From assembly GCF_027706145.1 (NCBI RefSeq), contig NZ_JAQFWW010000001.1, positions 1,240,001 to 1,304,000 on the forward strand: a stretch of DNA of 64,000 bases. Direction: 5' to 3'. The stretch comes from Bacillus changyiensis. Its GTDB lineage: Bacteria > Bacillota > Bacilli > Bacillales > Bacillaceae. The notes beneath the pieces were generated by a model. That model was given only the letters and a program-made list of their open reading frames with translations. It was not told where the DNA came from and did not search any database. A program made the position numbers and the translations under genes. Below, in pieces: positions 54,037 to 63,857 of the stretch (position 1 is the first letter of the stretch; every line of letters starts with the position of its first letter).

Positions 54037-54636
54037 TTAAAGTTCTTTCAGTTGTTTCTCAAGAACCTTAATACTATGGGACAATGCCTCTGTCATTTTC
54101 GCTAGTTTTTCCTTTGAAGAATATTGAGAAAAATCTTCCTGATTGAGCGGTTTACCGATAATCAGTTTCATTTTACCTTTCTTGAATAGCTCTTTTCCAT
54201 TGGATGGACCGCTATATGCAGCTGGTACAAGCGGAGCCTTTCCCATCTGGGCAATCGTGACTGCTCCTCTTTTTAAAGGGACATCTTCAGAAGATCTCGT
54301 CCCACTCGGGAAAATGCCAACAATTTTTCCCTCTTTTAATAATTTGATCGGAGTTTTAATACTGCTTGGTCCCGGGTTTTCTCGGTCGACTGGAAAAGCG
54401 TTAATGCTTGAAAGGAACGAACCAGTCAATTTTTTTTCAAAAAGTTCTTTTTTCGCCATGTAATGAATTTCATGGGGCAAAATACCAGCACCTAATGCAA
54501 CGACATCGACCCATCCAGAATGTGTACAAGCAATTACGAAACCGGTATCTGTAGGAAGATTCTCTTTATTGTATACTTTAATTCCGCCGCGTAAAGAAAG
54601 AATCATTTTTGCAGCATAAGCAGTGAATTTATACAT
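54037..54636 (-). CDS. plsC: 1-acyl-sn-glycerol-3-phosphate acyltransferase PlsC
   Basis: A 199-residue acyltransferase with the catalytic HX4D motif HSGWVD (39-44), the substrate-binding FPSGTRS near residue 109 and APLVPAAY. An N-terminal hydrophobic segment associates it with the membrane. It makes phosphatidic acid from lysophosphatidic acid. Length equals B. subtilis PlsC (YhdO). Confidence 0.93.
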   Translation of the reverse strand: MYKFTAYAAKMILSLRGGIKVYNKENLPTDTGFVIACTHSGWVDVVALGAGILPHEIHYMAKKELFEKKLTGSFLSSINAFPVDRENPGPSSIKTPIKLLKEGKIVGIFPSGTRSSEDVPLKRGAVTIAQMGKAPLVPAAYSGPSNGKELFKKGKMKLIIGKPLNQEDFSQYSSKEKLAKMTEALSHSIKVLEKQLKEL

Positions 54637-54956
54637 ATGGCACTTCCTTTATTGTTATTGTCAAATGAGGTTTTCTTCTTTTATTATAACAATTTTTTTT
54701 AATACCTGGTACTAAAAAATCATTTTACTTCAGCGGCTAAATTTCCTCCTTCACAGAGCCTTTCTTATTTAAACAGACTGTGTAGTTATTAAAAAAGCAA
54801 TAAAAACAGTTAAAAGTTAGAGTTTTCGCAGATTTTTGTTACTATTATAGATATAATATCTAAGGGTAAGAAATTGTGGAAAAAACAGCCATGGGCAAAT
54901 TAAGTGCAACTTCAAACCTTTCTTATGCGTTTATAACATAGAGGGGAGAAAAGGCA
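54637..54956. other. Divergent spacer plsC/sigM
   Basis: A 320-bp AT-rich spacer. On the sigM side it holds the autoregulatory ECF promoter; TTTTTTTTAATA-rich tracts occur near plsC. No ORF. Confidence 0.5.
54905..54930 (+). promoter_or_regulatory. SigM autoregulatory promoter
   Basis: TGCAAC (54905-54910), a 17-bp spacer and CGT (54928-54930) match the SigM consensus TGAAAC-N16/17-CGTC and closely resemble the sigM promoter of B. subtilis. Confidence 0.75.
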
Positions 54957-55448
54957 GTGACTATCGATGAAATTTACCAAATGTATATGAATGATGTTTA
55001 CAGGTTCCTGCTCTCCATGACAAAAGATAAACATTTAGCAGAGGATTTGTTGCAGGAAACCTTTATGAGAGCATATATACATATCCACTCCTACGATCAT
55101 AGCAAAGTGAAGCCATGGCTTTTCCAAGTGGCCCGCAATGCATTTATTGATTATGTCAGAAAACACAAAAAGGAAGTAACCATTTCTGACGATCTGATCG
55201 GAAGCCTTTTTCAAACTGCGGTCCAAAGCCCGGCTGATCAAGTCGAAATAAAGGAAGTGTTGACATTATATATGAACCAATTGCCTGACAACTATCGGGA
55301 AGCGCTGACGCTTTATTATTTAAAAGAGCTGAACTATAAAGAAGCGTCAAGCTTGATGAATATCACGGAGGCAAATTTTAAAAGTGTTTTATTTCGTGCC
55401 AGACAACGGCTAAAAGCACTTTACAACAGAGGTGTTAACGATGAGTGA
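54957..55448 (+). CDS. sigM: ECF sigma factor SigM
   Basis: A 163-residue ECF sigma factor: region 2 (about 5-75: DVYRFLLSMTKDKHLAEDLL, QETFMRAYIHIHS, KPWLFQVARNAFIDYVRK) and region 4 (about 105-160: LPDNYREALTLYYLKELNYK, EASSLMNITEANFKSVLFRA). SigM controls cell-envelope stress, salt and antibiotic responses. GTG start with GGGGAGAAAAGG upstream. Overlaps the anti-sigma gene by 8 bp, as expected for stoichiometric control. Confidence 0.95.
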   Translation: MTIDEIYQMYMNDVYRFLLSMTKDKHLAEDLLQETFMRAYIHIHSYDHSKVKPWLFQVARNAFIDYVRKHKKEVTISDDLIGSLFQTAVQSPADQVEIKEVLTLYMNQLPDNYREALTLYYLKELNYKEASSLMNITEANFKSVLFRARQRLKALYNRGVNDE

Positions 55449-56511
55449 AGATTTCAAAAAACGTTGGGAAAAATATCAAAACGGTGAATTATCGGACTCA
55501 GAAATGCTTGAGGTTGAAAAAGAACTTGAACAACTTGATGAATATCAAGAAATACTTGATCACGAAATGAAAGATGAAAATTGGGATCTAACAATTAGCC
55601 CAGAAAAACAAAAAGCAATTTTAAGATACGGAAAAAACAAATCATATATGAGAATCTCAGCACTAGCTGTTTTATCAACCCTCATGATTCTTCCGCTTTG
55701 TACACTTGGAAGTTATTTGTATTATGGACTAGGTGGACATGACAGCAGAGGAAATGAACTTGTCAAAACCGCTTCCATAACTGTTGCTGTCACAAAACCG
55801 AATATTCAAGTCGACACTGATGCACTTGTTAATAGAGTTCAGCTTTTTGGGATTAAAACAGAATTTCCTTTAAAGAAACAAATCGGCAATGTGACAAAAG
55901 TGGTTGGAAATGAAAGAATCGAGATGTTTTTTGATCAATTAAAATCTCCAGAAATCAACCAGTATTATCAGAAACTCCCGAAAGAAAACCGATACTTTTC
56001 TTACCCGACAGGCATAAAAGAAAAATCGGTAGCAAAAGTTGAGGCAGTCTTAAAAGAATTGCCAAATGGGACTGTTACAGAAGCTTTTCTTTCATTTGAT
56101 AGACCGTATCCGACCAGTGAGCTTTATGAGAAATTAAAAGGATACGACATCCGCATCCTTTGGAATGCTATTGAAACAGAAGATGATCTAAAAAACCATC
56201 CATATACTGAACCAATTGGGTTTCCTGGAAAAGACTCAAACAAACTGTTTGAAGTGAGAGATCTCGGTCAAAATAATGATGAACAATTTAAAAAAGCACT
56301 GTCATATATGGCGAGACACCCCCAATGGGTTGATACCATTTCAGGAAGAAAAGACTTGAACATTCAAAAAAGACTAAATTATGTAGAAAAAAATGGTGTT
56401 AATGTATATGGAGCTGTTGTGACAGGACCCTCAAAAGAAATAGAGCGACTGATTAAAAAAGGACCTGTAAAAGCAGCGAAACTAGGTGAGGTGGAATTAT
56501 GGAATTGGTAA
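55441..56511 (+). CDS. yhdL: Anti-SigM factor YhdL
   Basis: A 356-residue membrane anti-sigma factor: a cytoplasmic SigM-binding region (1-about 70), one membrane helix (about 72-95) and a large extracellular domain (PKENRYFSYPTGIKEKSVAK region). With YhdK it holds SigM inactive until envelope stress. It is essential in B. subtilis because free SigM is toxic. ATG at 55441 has AGAGGTG upstream; 8-bp overlap with sigM. Confidence 0.92.
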   Translation: MSEDFKKRWEKYQNGELSDSEMLEVEKELEQLDEYQEILDHEMKDENWDLTISPEKQKAILRYGKNKSYMRISALAVLSTLMILPLCTLGSYLYYGLGGHDSRGNELVKTASITVAVTKPNIQVDTDALVNRVQLFGIKTEFPLKKQIGNVTKVVGNERIEMFFDQLKSPEINQYYQKLPKENRYFSYPTGIKEKSVAKVEAVLKELPNGTVTEAFLSFDRPYPTSELYEKLKGYDIRILWNAIETEDDLKNHPYTEPIGFPGKDSNKLFEVRDLGQNNDEQFKKALSYMARHPQWVDTISGRKDLNIQKRLNYVEKNGVNVYGAVVTGPSKEIERLIKKGPVKAAKLGEVELWNW

Positions 56512-56789
56512 GGATCTTTAAAGAACATAATGTGTTTGGATGGGTCTCAGTTGGAACAGCGATTCTTTCCCTTTTCATTTTAAACTTATCAATTTTAAGC
56601 GATACGATTATATATTCATATCAGATGTTACCATTTTCGATGGCTGCCATACCACTCGCTATTATCGAGCTCTTTATTAAAAAGGGGCGAACAGGTTTAG
56701 GATTCCTCGGTGTCGTACTCAATGTGTTCATTCTCATTTGTGTCTGGACCATTGTTTCAATCAATACGAATTTACAGCTTGGATTTTAA
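56499..56789 (+). CDS. yhdK: SigM-regulating membrane protein YhdK
   Basis: A 96-residue protein with three hydrophobic helices (about 14-36, 42-60, 66-90). It cooperates with YhdL in sequestering SigM. AGGTGAGG upstream; the start overlaps yhdL by 13 bp. Same length as the B. subtilis protein. Confidence 0.9.
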   Translation: MELVRIFKEHNVFGWVSVGTAILSLFILNLSILSDTIIYSYQMLPFSMAAIPLAIIELFIKKGRTGLGFLGVVLNVFILICVWTIVSINTNLQLGF

Positions 56790-56821
56790 TGAACTGGGGC
56801 TGGCCAGTAAGTCCAAAAAAT

Positions 56822-56871
56822 GAAGCAAGTGAAGAAACAAAAAATTGTGTTTCTCCACTTGCTCATTTTTT
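56822..56871. terminator. Terminator of the sigM operon
   Basis: Stem GCAAGTG.AGAAAC with GTTTCT.CACTTGC (56825-56862), then TTTTTTG. Confidence 0.8.
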
Positions 56872-56935
56872 GTTTCGCTTTTTCTCTGAAAGGAGCTGGC
56901 AGTCAAACGCAAAGCAGCTTCCTGATCACAAAAAG

Positions 56936-58573
56936 CTATTTCGTTTCCCACATGATCAAATCTGATGAGTGAATATGTGTTTTTAAAAAATCAATATAGT
57001 CATCCAGCACATCAAGCGTCGTGTATGGGGACACACAGTAAAATTTCTCTACATACAACGGTACAGGTGATTGACTGTCCTTAGGATAAACATATCTCTG
57101 TTTTTTCGTGCTTCCGAAATATGTCTGCCCTCGGTATCTCCCCAATGTTTCCGCAATTTTCTCATTGTAGCTATTAATCTCTCGAATCTCTTTCTCTGTC
57201 ATGTTCCCGTTTATTTCATCGGCATAACGGATACCTTTAGGATAAAAGCGAAAAGTTGTCACAGGTGCTACCTCATTAGTAACAGCTACATTAGGAAAAG
57301 CTTCAGTCAGCTTCTGACGAAATGCTAAGCTAACTCTAATGTAATTGGCTAAAATCTCTTGATACCCCTCAACACCGAGAGCAATTAATGAAGCATAGAT
57401 GGGGATACTACTACCCATTCGTGAGCATTCGAGTGTATAACTTGTATGATAGCTACCAAATCCTCTGTTTCCGACATATGGCGTCTCTTGAGAATCTAAG
57501 TCAACCGCTTGTAAAGCAGTTCTATCTTTGATTAAAAAAAGACTTGTTGTATAAGGAGTCTGTCCAAGTTTATGAAAATCAAAAGCCAGACTATCCGCAT
57601 GCCTGAGCTCCTGAAAACGACTCTTGTAATGAGACAGAACTTCAAGAACTTCATTCTCAAAATAAAGCGGGTTTTCTTCAAAATTATATTTGTTAAAAAA
57701 GCTATACATTCCACCCATCGCGGAATCGGCATGGATATATATGTGTGGTAAGTCGTATGTAGTTTTTATTTCATCAGTGATTTGCTTAATACCTGAGAGA
57801 TCATCAATTCCAAAAGTGTCTGTCGTTCCAAGTGTCGCCAAAATGTAAACCGGTAGACCTCCACTTTCAATGACTACCTTCATTTTTTCTCGTAAATCAG
57901 TTAGATCCATAGAATGATCACGATTCGTTTTCACCCGAACTAAATGATCAGTTCCAATCCCTGTAGCTTCCATTGATTTATAAAGACTGAAATGTGATAG
58001 TTCAGAACAAAACGCATACAGATGCTGTGGTATTCCTTTTTGGTTTGCTTCAGGGCAGGCAGCGGCTATCGCTAATCTAAGCGATTGAAAAACAGCTCCT
58101 TGACCTCCCCAAGTTGTAAACCCACCGCTTTTTTGCTTGTCATAACCAACGATATCGCTCATCATACTCGTAATTTGAACTTCTGTTTTAGCAGCCGCTG
58201 TTCCATCAACATCCCACAAATTATTTCCGTTTAAAAGCACCATTAAAAGATTGCCAACAATGCTGGCATTGTTCGGAAGAGGTGTTGCATTTGCAACATA
58301 ATGACGATTTAAAAAACGGTGACCTTCTGCCAGTTTAACTAGCTCTTCAACAGTTTTTCTCGTTCCAAACCCTTTCTCAGGTATAACGGCCTCATTTATG
58401 ATGTTTTGATAATAATTTGACGAAAGATCTGGTTCCGCACCGAGCGTCATTTTATTGGGGTCTTTCAATTGATCTAGCTCGGTCAGAACCGTTTCAAACA
58501 GTCCCAGTAATTCATAACGTGCTTCTCTATTACCATCTTCACTAGGATACATACTTTGAATATGTCTCATCAT
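56936..58573 (-). CDS. PLP-dependent group II amino-acid decarboxylase
   Basis: A 545-residue fold-type-I decarboxylase. The Schiff-base lysine is K335 in FDFHKLGQ, the PLP-stacking His is H194 (SELSHFS) and the PLP-N1 aspartate is D283 in HADSAMGG. This architecture is shared by glutamate, aspartate, tyrosine, histidine and diaminobutyrate decarboxylases; the substrate cannot be read from sequence. It lies 22 bp after the sodium-coupled transporter yhdH, implying uptake and decarboxylation of the same amino acid. Not in this place in B. subtilis as I recall it. Confidence 0.82.
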   Translation of the reverse strand: MMRHIQSMYPSEDGNREARYELLGLFETVLTELDQLKDPNKMTLGAEPDLSSNYYQNIINEAVIPEKGFGTRKTVEELVKLAEGHRFLNRHYVANATPLPNNASIVGNLLMVLLNGNNLWDVDGTAAAKTEVQITSMMSDIVGYDKQKSGGFTTWGGQGAVFQSLRLAIAAACPEANQKGIPQHLYAFCSELSHFSLYKSMEATGIGTDHLVRVKTNRDHSMDLTDLREKMKVVIESGGLPVYILATLGTTDTFGIDDLSGIKQITDEIKTTYDLPHIYIHADSAMGGMYSFFNKYNFEENPLYFENEVLEVLSHYKSRFQELRHADSLAFDFHKLGQTPYTTSLFLIKDRTALQAVDLDSQETPYVGNRGFGSYHTSYTLECSRMGSSIPIYASLIALGVEGYQEILANYIRVSLAFRQKLTEAFPNVAVTNEVAPVTTFRFYPKGIRYADEINGNMTEKEIREINSYNEKIAETLGRYRGQTYFGSTKKQRYVYPKDSQSPVPLYVEKFYCVSPYTTLDVLDDYIDFLKTHIHSSDLIMWETK

Positions 58574-58595
58574 TGTTCTCCCATCTCCTGATCAA

Positions 58596-59954
58596 TTAAA
58601 ATGAAAATACACCTAATAAATTCAAAAAGACAAGGACAATCGCAATTGGAACAAGAAAACGGAGAAGGTAAAACCACACAAGAAAAAAACCTCTCCCAAC
58701 TTTTGATCCACATTTCATTTCATCATACAAATCCTCTTTAGATAGTTTCAGAGGAACAAAGATTGAAATGAGCAACGCCCCCAAAGGTAAAAGAATGTTA
58801 CTGACGATGTAGTCTGCAAGATCAAAAAATGTCTTTTGAAAAATCAGTGGAAAATTGAGCACCCCGTAGGATAAACAAGAAGGAACCCCAACAACAAAAA
58901 TAAGAAGTCCGATCGTCCATGCCCATTTCCCTCTCTTCTTTTGGTCGCCTTTTGTGACAGACGCCACAATAATTTCTATCATTGAAAAGGCGGATGTCAA
59001 TGCTGCAAATAAAAAAGCAAGCAAAAATCCGATGAAAAATAACATTCCGAATGGAAGTTGATCAAAAACAGCTGGCAGCACTGCAAACAATAATACCGGC
59101 CCTTCATTAGGTTTAAGACCGAATGAGAAGACAGCTGGAAAAATCGCCAATCCGGCTAACAGTGTAACCGCCAAGTTCATGATCACAATTGAGAGTGCCG
59201 ATTTTGGCAAGTTTTGTGTTTTTGATAAATATGAACTATATGTCACCATAACAGATACACCAAGTGTTAAGGTGAAAAAGGCTTGTCCAAGAGCAAAAAG
59301 AATGGCACGAGGGGTCAAACTGCTAAAATCGGGAACAAGCAAAAAACGCACACCATCGATCGCATGGTCAAGTGTCAGTGCTCTTCCAACAAGGGCAATG
59401 AATAAAATAAATAAAAGCGGCATCATGATCGAACTGACACGTTCAATCCCCTTTTGCACACCTCTTGCTACAACAAGGATCGTCATCACAATAAACACGA
59501 GCTGTGCTACTAACGTTTGCACCGGATCTTGAATAACCGATCCAAAAAGTGCCCCATACTCAGACTGAGAAAGACCAGATAATGCACCAGTAACAGCCTT
59601 GATGATATACAGCAAAATCCAGCCGCCGATCACACTGTAAAAAGATAAAACAAGAAAACAAGCGACAATCCCGATCCAACCCGTGATCACCCAAGGTGTC
59701 CCAGGTGCTAGTTTTCGATAAGTACCGATCGCATCTGATTGACTTTTTCGGCCTAAAATAAACTCCCCAAGCAATAAGGGATACCCTAACAATACAGTAA
59801 AAAGAGCAAATACAAGAAAAAACGCTCCACCTCCGTTTGTTCCTGCCACATATGGAAACTTCCAAATCGCCCCTAGACCGATGGCAGTCCCCGCCGCAGC
59901 AAGCACAAAACCTATTTTCGATGCCCATTTTACCGAAATCCTGCGATCGTTCAT
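58596..59954 (-). CDS. yhdH: Sodium-dependent (NSS) amino-acid transporter YhdH
   Basis: A 452-residue NSS/SNF-family symporter (LeuT type) with 11-12 helices. The N-terminal [22 protein letters not shown] continues into [13 protein letters not shown], the unwound helix-1 motif that binds Na+ and substrate. It probably imports a neutral or aromatic amino acid. The ATG at 59954 has GGAAGTGAAGGA upstream; the TTG six codons earlier is less likely. First gene of a two-gene operon with the decarboxylase. Confidence 0.87.
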   Translation of the reverse strand: MNDRRISVKWASKIGFVLAAAGTAIGLGAIWKFPYVAGTNGGGAFFLVFALFTVLLGYPLLLGEFILGRKSQSDAIGTYRKLAPGTPWVITGWIGIVACFLVLSFYSVIGGWILLYIIKAVTGALSGLSQSEYGALFGSVIQDPVQTLVAQLVFIVMTILVVARGVQKGIERVSSIMMPLLFILFIALVGRALTLDHAIDGVRFLLVPDFSSLTPRAILFALGQAFFTLTLGVSVMVTYSSYLSKTQNLPKSALSIVIMNLAVTLLAGLAIFPAVFSFGLKPNEGPVLLFAVLPAVFDQLPFGMLFFIGFLLAFLFAALTSAFSMIEIIVASVTKGDQKKRGKWAWTIGLLIFVVGVPSCLSYGVLNFPLIFQKTFFDLADYIVSNILLPLGALLISIFVPLKLSKEDLYDEMKCGSKVGRGFFLVWFYLLRFLVPIAIVLVFLNLLGVFSF

Positions 59955-60046
59955 TCCTTCACTTCCTTTCAATGTTATTTTCTATTATCTCTCACTCCAT
60001 CACTTTTTTTAAGAGATTAAATAAATTTTTATTTTTCTGAATAAAA

Positions 60047-60079
60047 AGAAAAACCCTTCAAGATAAAGAAGGGTTTTTT
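60047..60079 (-). terminator. Terminator of citA
   Basis: Stem AAACCCTTC (60051-60059) with GAAGGGTTT (60068-60076); T-rich on the minus strand. Confidence 0.85.
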
Positions 60080-61169
60080 AAGAAGAGGAAACGAAATCTC
60101 CGATATATTTAGCTGAAGGTCTAAATATCATATTGTTATTGGCTTGTTCTAATACATGAGCACACCAACCGACCATCCGGCTCGCTGAAAAAGTAGGGGT
60201 AAATAGTGAAGCTTCAAAATTGAGGGCTTTCATGACTGCTGCGGCATAAAACTCAACATTTGTGTAAAGTTTTCGTTCCGGCTTATATTCCTGTAAAAGT
60301 CGAATTGCCGTGTCTTCAACATAAAGCGCCAAATCGATTTCTCTGTCACCACCAGCAATTTCTTGAGCTTTCATTCTCAGAGCTTTTGCCCTTGGATCAT
60401 GTGTTTGATATACACGATGCCCAAACCCCATCAGTCTCTCGCCCTTTTCCAATTTATTTCGCAAATAATTTTCAGCGTGTTGTTTTTCTTGAATGTCTTC
60501 TAACATTTTGGTAACCGCTGACGGCGCCCCTCCGTGCAATGGCCCTTTCATCGTGCCGAGTGCTGACGTTAATGATGAAACAAGGTCCGATTCCGTTGAA
60601 GCAGTCACACGTGCTGAAAAGGTTGAAGCGTTCATACCATGTTCCATCGCTAATATCATATAAGTTTCAAGTGCTTTCTTCTGGGCAAGCGTTGGACGCT
60701 TGTTTTTCAACATATAAAAATAGTTTTCTACAAAACCAAGTTCAGCAAGCGGTTGAACAGGTTCTAATCCATCTAATAATCGTTTTCTGAAGGCGATAAT
60801 AGTAGGGGATGCAGCAATTAGTCGAACTGCTTCTTCTAAGGTTGGACGAGAAGTGTACGTTTTTTCACCGAAAGAAGAGATCACCGTGCGAAGAACAGCC
60901 ATATCGTCTAACCGATCTGGCAAATTGCGAAGCAAAAGCTCTGCTGTTTTAGGCAATTGACACGGAGCTATCATATTTTGAAATGTTTTGAGCTCTTCTT
61001 TCTTTGGAAAAGTTCCATTCAGTATTAAAAATGCAGTTTCTTCAAATGTCGATGTGAGCGCAAGTTGTTCAGCATCATAGCCTCTATAAATAAGTTTTCC
61101 CTGTTCACCATCAATGTGACTAATTACAGTTTCTACACAAGTAACCCCTTTCAGTCCATGATATACCAT
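60078..61169 (-). CDS. citA: Citrate synthase CitA (minor isoenzyme)
   Basis: A 363-residue type-II-like citrate synthase: [17 protein letters not shown] (active His), [15 protein letters not shown] (second His) and [20 protein letters not shown]. It condenses acetyl-CoA and oxaloacetate. B. subtilis CitA is the minor enzyme next to CitZ and is repressed by the divergent CitR, as the arrangement here suggests. The start at 61169 is set by GGAGG 7 nt upstream, not by the ATG two codons before. Confidence 0.93.
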   Translation of the reverse strand: MVYHGLKGVTCVETVISHIDGEQGKLIYRGYDAEQLALTSTFEETAFLILNGTFPKKEELKTFQNMIAPCQLPKTAELLLRNLPDRLDDMAVLRTVISSFGEKTYTSRPTLEEAVRLIAASPTIIAFRKRLLDGLEPVQPLAELGFVENYFYMLKNKRPTLAQKKALETYMILAMEHGMNASTFSARVTASTESDLVSSLTSALGTMKGPLHGGAPSAVTKMLEDIQEKQHAENYLRNKLEKGERLMGFGHRVYQTHDPRAKALRMKAQEIAGGDREIDLALYVEDTAIRLLQEYKPERKLYTNVEFYAAAVMKALNFEASLFTPTFSASRMVGWCAHVLEQANNNMIFRPSAKYIGDFVSSS

Positions 61170-61282
61170 AACCATTCCTCCTTGATGCTTTGTTATCATC
61201 CATTATAATTGATATAATATTTAAAAAATATTGAATTATATTGATGTTTTTAATTAAAAAAATAAATCAGGAGGTTCCTATA

Positions 61283-62182
61283 ATGGACTTTAAATGGCTT
61301 CATACCTTTGTTACTGCTGCAAAATATGAAAATTTCAGAAAAACAGCCGAAACCTTATTTATTTCCCAACCAACTGTAACTGTTCAAATCAAACAGCTTG
61401 AAGAAGAGATCGGTTGCCAATTATTCACTCGAAAAGGTAGAAGTATTCATTTGACAAAAGAAGGAAGAGCCTATCTTCCTTTCGCTTTGCGCCTTTTAGA
61501 TGATTACGAGTCTAGTATGGCAGAACTGCATAGAATTAGGCAGGGCTATGCCCAAACATTAAATCTTGCTGTTTCACCGCTTATCGCCGACACCATATTA
61601 CCTTTCGTACTCAAAAAATATACATCTCTATACCCCGACTCAGAGATTAAAGTGAAAATTGCCGAATCATCTCAAATCGCTCCCCACATATCTAATGGTA
61701 CTGCAGATGTTGGCTTAAGCTGTTTAAATGTTCAATCAGCAAATTTAACATGTTATTCCATGTACAGTGATCCTGTCATTTTAGTTGCACCCCATGACAG
61801 TGGTGCACCGGAGCGAAATGTGAAAGAACTACTTGAAGATTATTTATTGTTAACACATAACCATCCTGAGTATTGGGATGATTTAGTACATCAGCTAAGA
61901 ATCAAATTTCCATTTGTTAGAACAATGCTCGTTTCCCAGACACACATTACGAAACGATTTATTGCCGAAGGAATGGGGATTTCATTTTTACCAATATCCA
62001 CTGTTCGCCGTGAACTAAAAGAAGGAAACCTAATAGAAGTTCCCTGCAAGTTTATGCAGCTTCCCATGGCAGGCGGATACGCAATCAGCTTAAAAGAAAA
62101 TGAAAAAGTACAAGACTTTTTAACGTTTTTATCACAATTTCAACATGCCGCTCTAAAAGATCTCAACAATACTCTAGGGTAA
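61283..62182 (+). CDS. citR: LysR-type regulator CitR
   Basis: A 299-residue LysR regulator. The N-terminal HTH is nearly identical to B. subtilis CitR (MDFKWLHTFVTAAKYENFRK, TAETLFISQPTVTVQIKQLE); residues 90-299 form the effector-binding fold (NLAVSPLIADTILPF, THNHPEYWDDL, ETHITKRFI-like QTHITKRFIAEGMGISFLP). It represses citA. AGGAGG is placed 9 nt before the ATG. The 113-bp divergent spacer (61170-61282) must hold its operator; an AT-rich dyad is present near 61205-61240. Confidence 0.92.
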   Translation: MDFKWLHTFVTAAKYENFRKTAETLFISQPTVTVQIKQLEEEIGCQLFTRKGRSIHLTKEGRAYLPFALRLLDDYESSMAELHRIRQGYAQTLNLAVSPLIADTILPFVLKKYTSLYPDSEIKVKIAESSQIAPHISNGTADVGLSCLNVQSANLTCYSMYSDPVILVAPHDSGAPERNVKELLEDYLLLTHNHPEYWDDLVHQLRIKFPFVRTMLVSQTHITKRFIAEGMGISFLPISTVRRELKEGNLIEVPCKFMQLPMAGGYAISLKENEKVQDFLTFLSQFQHAALKDLNNTLG

Positions 62183-62672
62183 GGTAAACTATCTGACTTA
62201 GTCTTCGGTGACAAGCCACAGCTTCCCAAAAAAATTGGGCAGCCTAGCGCATACCCAAGTTCACTATGAATCTGAATGTTGAACTGTTTTTGTTGATCAT
62301 TCATTACATCTTATCAGTTAGTTTGTCATTAGTTTCAAATCAATGGGCAAGAAACATCAGAAGCTTATTTTGTGTTAACCCCATTATGGAGTAATTAGTG
62401 CAATAAAGTATTGAGCTATTGCACTAATTTTATACGGCTTTACCTTTTCCCAAATATTAAAAATAGAAATATATAAGTTTAAAAACAAATTTCACTCACT
62501 AAACAAAGGCTAGATTCAACAACAAAAAAATAATTTACGAATGGAAAACCGTTTTATTGTTGACTGAGTGAAAAATCACTAGCTTTTTTTTATGCTATAA
62601 TAAAAACTAGATTTATAACGTTTTTTCTAGAGTTATATATCAGATTTATTAATCAAGAGAGGGGGATTGAGC
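62183..62672. other. Spacer between citR and the coiled-coil gene
   Basis: 490 bp without a supported ORF. It holds the hairpin at 62394-62432 and AT-rich DNA that includes the promoter region of the next gene (TATAATAAAAACTAG near 62595). Confidence 0.5.
62394..62432. terminator. Perfect hairpin after citR
   Basis: An 11-bp stem, ATTAGTGCAAT (62394-62404) with ATTGCACTAAT (62418-62428), then TTTATA. It is 210 bp after the citR stop. Confidence 0.65.
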
Positions 62673-63023
62673 ATGGAAGAAAAGATCTTGAAAATGTTAC
62701 AAGGACTAAACGAAAAAATCGATCAACGATTCGAAAATGTCGATCATCAGTTTGAAAAGATCGATAAGCGATTTGAAAATGTTGATCATCAGTTTAAAGG
62801 AATGAACAAACAGTTTGAAAAAGTAAATTGCAAAATTGAAGGCCTAGAAAAAAATCTAGAAGTCTTAACAAAATACGCCATCCAAACAAACGAAAAGTTA
62901 GACAGTCACCGAGACTATGTTCAAGAACTAAAAAAGGATTATGATTATTATGAAGATAAGCAAGTTCAACTAGAAAAGCGAGTTTACCATATTGAAAAAC
63001 GACTAGGAAATTCAGCAAGCTGA
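62673..63023 (+). CDS. Coiled-coil protein with internal repeats
   Basis: A 116-residue highly charged helical protein. Residues about 18-50 repeat the unit FENVDHQFEKIDKR (FENVDHQFKGMNKQ, FEKVN...), an imperfect duplication also visible in DNA at 62728-62800. The rest is a continuous coiled coil with heptad leucines. No catalytic motif; function unknown. Similar short coiled coils occur as phage or chromosomal orphan genes. The ATG at 62673 has GAGAGGGGG upstream; a TTG two codons earlier is too near the SD. Confidence 0.65.
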   Translation: MEEKILKMLQGLNEKIDQRFENVDHQFEKIDKRFENVDHQFKGMNKQFEKVNCKIEGLEKNLEVLTKYAIQTNEKLDSHRDYVQELKKDYDYYEDKQVQLEKRVYHIEKRLGNSAS

Positions 63024-63237
63024 CAACTAGCCATTTTTCAAGACGGATGATTAACCGTTTTCTCATCTCACTAAAAACCATTGTCTCTTTCAAATCAACT
63101 GAAAATATTCAGGTTATTCAATCGTTCTTGCACCAACTAAAATCATTAAATGGATCTTACTCTTCCTAAATTAGACATTCGATGGACTTATTTAATTGGG
63201 CATACGTATTTTACGATATTCCTCACCTGATCAATTT
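63024..63237. other. Spacer without recognised gene
   Basis: AT-rich; no supported feature apart from short open frames without SD. Confidence 0.35.
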
Positions 63238-63543
63238 TTACGTTCTTTCAAGGATTTCACCGTAAAATTCGTCCTTCATAAGCAGTAATTCAACGTTTAT
63301 ATTAGAATCACATGTTTTGCTATTAAAGCAAACTGCCTCTATTTCAATTTGAACCGCATCAAGTCTTTTCTTGATCTCATTTATTTTTGTTTTATCAAGC
63401 AGGTGCTGTAATTGGTCAAGGGAATGAAATGACTCAATGTAACACTCTGGTTCAGATGTAGGATGTATATTGGAATAATATCCATACTCAATCGTACCGC
63501 ACAACTGGTTTAGTTCTCTTAACTTATTCAATCCGCCATTCAC
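63238..63543 (-). CDS. Hypothetical protein, about 100 residues
   Basis: A soluble protein with early Cys (NQLCGTIEYGYY), an acidic middle with helices (FHSLDQLQHLLDKTKINEIK) and a C-terminal LLLMKDEFYGEILERT. No family is recognised. The start is uncertain: GTG at 63543 overlaps the AAGGAG, while TTG at 63531 is 11 nt after it and more plausible. Confidence 0.5.
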   Translation of the reverse strand: MNGGLNKLRELNQLCGTIEYGYYSNIHPTSEPECYIESFHSLDQLQHLLDKTKINEIKKRLDAVQIEIEAVCFNSKTCDSNINVELLLMKDEFYGEILERT

Positions 63544-63817
63544 TCCTTGTCATGACTCATCTATTCTTCATTTTAATAATAGAACATTCGTTCTGTTTCG
63601 TCAAAGGATAATCACTTGTATGAAGCAATGATTTGAGAACGAATAAATAATCAAATTTTCAAATAAAAATCTTCATATTCTTCCACCTAATTTTCATGTC
63701 TATCATTTCGCTTCATAATAAACCGTACGAACCAACCTCAAATTTATTGGTAAAACTCTTTCATTCACACTATCCTTATTAAGGATCAAACAGTCCAACG
63801 TCTATGTCAAAGGAAAA
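63544..63817. other. Spacer without recognised gene
   Basis: AT-rich, no ORF supported; precedes the terminator of the cell-wall hydrolase gene read from the right. Confidence 0.4.
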
Positions 63818-63848
63818 GCCCGCTCACCTTATAGATGAACGGGCCTAT
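63816..63848 (-). terminator. Terminator of the NlpC/P60 gene
   Basis: Stem GCCCG.TCA with TGA.CGGGC (63818-63844); on the minus strand followed by CTTTTCCTTT. Confidence 0.7.
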
Positions 63849-63857
63849 TAAGGGCTA

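Noticed and set aside
62728..62800. Repeat in the coiled-coil gene as a mobile repeat
   Set aside because: It is an internal duplication that keeps the reading frame and heptad pattern, so it is a protein repeat.
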